A model generated the notes under the pieces. The model saw only the letters and a list, made by a program, of their open reading frames with translations. It made no database searches and was not told the DNA's origin. Shown piece after piece: positions 12,903 through 14,543 of a stretch of 14,543 nt of DNA. Within the stretch, counting starts at the first letter, position 1, and each line of letters begins with the position of its first letter. Source of the stretch: Chitinophagaceae bacterium (GTDB lineage: Bacteria; Bacteroidota; Bacteroidia; Chitinophagales; Chitinophagaceae). The position numbers and the translations under genes are program-made. The DNA lies in assembly GCA_003167015.1 (NCBI GenBank), contig PMUF01000563.1, positions 1 through 14,543 on the forward strand, written 5' to 3'.

Positions 12903-13967
12903 TTACCAGTTTTGAGAGGTTAGGATTTTCTTTATTTTTCCCGACTCCCGCACTTCCCTTACGCCTTCAGCAAATCGCAGATAGGGGATATTTTTATGAA
13001 TATGGTTATAACGGGCAATTTGATAGGTCAGTCGCCAATGTTTCGCAATTTCCATCCACGCGAACAGGAGGGAATGTTTGGGATCGTAGATATGGGTAGG
13101 GCTGCTGCCGCTGCCGTTGAGCTCTATGATGCTGAAGTTTTTCCCGGCCGATAGTTCTTCCCAGGAATTGTATTTGATATCCAACCGCCCAAAATAAAAT
13201 CCGGGGATCTGCGTACAGATGTCATTGAACAGGTTTTCCAGCGATGGATTGACGAGGTGGGTGCCATCCACAAATTTTGAACCCCGGGCGTGGTTGCCAT
13301 AATATAGCAATTGGACGGTTTCGCCCGATGCCGGGACCTCCTGCATTTTAGGTCCCATCTCGTGGGCAATGCTATCCCGATATAGGGAGTATCGTTGATT
13401 TTGTTCGACCAGTGTTTCCACGGTATCTATTCCGTTGCCGGTAATGGTGGCGAATTCCTTCAGTACAATACCGGATATTTTCCCTTTTTTTTCATTGGGG
13501 ATACGATGGTAGAAAACCCCGGCCTCGTTGGGGTAAGGAACGTACGATTGGATTAAAAAGCGCAATGGCATTGACTGGTAGTAAGCCTGCAACTCTTTTT
13601 CCGATGCGAGTTTTTTTACTCCGAGGCCCTGCATGCCGATATCCGGCTTGACGATACAGGGGAAAGTAATTGTTGTCTTTTTCAACGCCTGCAGGACCTC
13701 CGTGAACGGCATTTTTTTATCGACACAAAGTGTGGAGGGGTAGAGTTGTTCAGGGAGCAAGGCATACACATCATTTTTACTTTCCATGACGAACCCGCCG
13801 GTATGGATGCCGGGATTGGCGGCGTTCATAAAGTAGAAGCTGCGGGCTTTTATCCCAAGCCATATCCAATACCAGCCTACCGGACCATAGATCAGGTTTG
13901 TGGGCCAATATTCCCAGTGAAATAATCTGATGATAAAGGCAGACATGAATGCTTTTATTTGCTTCAT
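12903..13967 (-). CDS. ATP-grasp ligase-like protein
   Basis: The protein has 354 residues from the ATG at 13967, which overlaps the NRDE stop as ATGA; a longer frame to 14045 runs inside the NRDE gene and is rejected. ATP-grasp landmarks are visible: CIVKPDIGMQGLGVKKL (104-120) with K107 and the glycine-rich ATP loop; FLIQSYVPYPNEAGVFYHR (137-155) with the adenine-site region; FGRLDIKY (259-266) with D263; and IIELNGSGSSPTHIYD (280-295), where E282 and N284 would bind Mg2+. The N-terminal 60 residues are aromatic-rich (HWEYWPTNLIYGPVGWYWIW) with the ending SFYFMNAANPGIHTGGFVMESK. The architecture resembles D-Ala-D-Ala-ligase-type carboxylate-amine ligases, but the sequence is not a standard Ddl. 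It probably forms an amide bond between unknown substrates at the membrane. Confidence 0.85.
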   Translation of the reverse strand: MKQIKAFMSAFIIRLFHWEYWPTNLIYGPVGWYWIWLGIKARSFYFMNAANPGIHTGGFVMESKNDVYALLPEQLYPSTLCVDKKMPFTEVLQALKKTTITFPCIVKPDIGMQGLGVKKLASEKELQAYYQSMPLRFLIQSYVPYPNEAGVFYHRIPNEKKGKISGIVLKEFATITGNGIDTVETLVEQNQRYSLYRDSIAHEMGPKMQEVPASGETVQLLYYGNHARGSKFVDGTHLVNPSLENLFNDICTQIPGFYFGRLDIKYNSWEELSAGKNFSIIELNGSGSSPTHIYDPKHSLLFAWMEIAKHWRLTYQIARYNHIHKNIPYLRFAEGVREVRESGKIKKILTSQNW

Positions 13968-14543
13968 AATGACAGACTGTGATGTTGGACCTGCAGGAGG
14001 TCGGCATAGTGAAAAGTAGATTTTTGCCGGCTCATTTCGAGACAAGAGACGCTGACGGTCAGCATTTTGCCCATCCGGTCGATGCGGATGTCATGGTCTT
14101 TATTCCCGCCGGGATCGGTGTACAAATGGAAGGCGTGAATAGCCGGGACCGAGTATTGCCGTTGTGCGGCGAGCCATTGCTGGAAGAAAGTTTCCCTATA
14201 CCGCCGGTTTTCGCTGGTATACAAGGTACAGCTCGACCAGAGATGAGCAGTTCCCGCGTCTTTTTGTTTTTGGGTTTTCGTCCTGCCATCCCAGCGCAGC
14301 TCATGCAGTTCGTCCTTTTGCCAAAGCACCATTGTGAAAGGCTCGATATTCTGCAGATCGATCCGGTCGAAGGTGGTCAATGGGTCATCGGTCGCAAAAA
14401 CATCCCAAAAGATCTGGCCGCGGCTTTTACGGTAAGGGGGCTGCGGGCGGTGCTTTTCGATGGCGCCGTTGAGCAGAACCAATGCCCGGCCATCATTACG
14501 TAAAGCGATCCACGTTCCACCAGCCAGGGCGTCTTTAGGGCCG
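13964..14543 (-). CDS. NRDE/TANGO2-family protein, C-terminal part
   Basis: Partial gene: the frame is open from the right edge (first full codon at 14542) and ends at 13964, giving 192 residues. The opening segment, DALAGGTWIALRNDGRALVLLN (given at codons 4-25 of the fragment), is the conserved GGTW region of NRDE proteins, normally found about 50-60 residues from the N-terminus, so only that N-terminal part with the NRDE motif itself lies outside. Later landmarks are PYRKSRGQI, LQNIEPFTMVLW, ELRWDG and, near the end, YTDPGGNKDHDIRIDRMG. The cytosolic family is related to Ntn-type folds by some analyses and to human TANGO2, which affects heme and lipid handling; no bacterial function is firmly established. 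The last codons overlap the ATP-grasp start as ATGA, which implies coupled translation. An internal TTG at 14482 is not the real start. Confidence 0.85.
   Translation of the reverse strand, partial: GPKDALAGGTWIALRNDGRALVLLNGAIEKHRPQPPYRKSRGQIFWDVFATDDPLTTFDRIDLQNIEPFTMVLWQKDELHELRWDGRTKTQKQKDAGTAHLWSSCTLYTSENRRYRETFFQQWLAAQRQYSVPAIHAFHLYTDPGGNKDHDIRIDRMGKMLTVSVSCLEMSRQKSTFHYADLLQVQHHSLSL

Noticed and set aside
13968..14045. Longer start for the ATP-grasp protein
   Set aside because: It lies inside the NRDE gene; the ATG at 13967 overlaps the NRDE stop as ATGA.
1..14543. CRISPR array, tRNA/rRNA genes, insertion sequences or phage genes
   Set aside because: No regularly spaced repeats, no RNA gene signatures, no transposase or integrase and no flanking terminal repeats were seen.

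Overview
The window (about 50% G+C, densely coding) looks like chromosome of a Bacteroidota bacterium, most plausibly a Chitinophaga-like member of the Chitinophagaceae. The grounds are: putative promoters of the Bacteroidota type (TTTG with a TAnnTTTG -7 box) before tetR and merR, little sign of Shine-Dalgarno sequences before starts, and protein families common in that phylum (BlaI/M56 pairs, secreted acylase, YHS and DoxX proteins, ECF sigma factors). The taxon is an inference from protein character, not a database result. I see 19 protein-coding genes, two cut by the window edges, and no RNA genes, insertion sequences or CRISPR. No gene-free stretch exceeds about 160 bases.

Left part (1-2656). 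A BlaI-type repressor gene and its M56 (BlaR1-like) membrane peptidase partner run leftward and leave the window. Divergent to them is a TetR regulator whose promoter overlaps a perfect 9-bp inverted repeat. It is followed by a small membrane protein and an isochorismatase-fold protein that lacks the usual catalytic cysteine. A half-site of the tetR palindrome recurs before that two-gene unit.

Middle part (2667-7379). Two major-facilitator exporters are each paired with a divergent gene. An EntS-type MFS protein sits opposite a ketopantoate-reductase-family oxidoreductase across only 28 bp, which hold a 13-bp palindrome. A 14-TM EmrB/QacA-type MFS protein sits opposite a short MerR regulator across 109 bp, which hold two copies of one dyad symmetry 31 bp apart. 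This looks like a self-contained drug-efflux/regulator switch. A small lipoprotein of unknown function follows.

Right part (7394-14543). Nine genes lie on the minus strand with gaps of 3-16 bp or ATGA overlaps; the one wider gap, 61 bp, precedes the acylase. In transcription order they are: NRDE/TANGO2 protein (5' end outside the window), ATP-grasp ligase-like protein, LysE-type exporter, membrane-anchored alpha/beta hydrolase, ECF sigma factor, soluble zinc-finger anti-sigma-like protein, secreted YHS protein, DoxX membrane protein, and secreted penicillin-acylase-family Ntn hydrolase. The spacing suggests one transcription unit, possibly with an internal start controlled by the sigma factor. 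The mix of a ligase, an exporter and an extracytoplasmic amide hydrolase suggests, as inference only, the making, export or processing of an amide- or peptide-like small molecule. This run is the best candidate in the window for an undescribed system.
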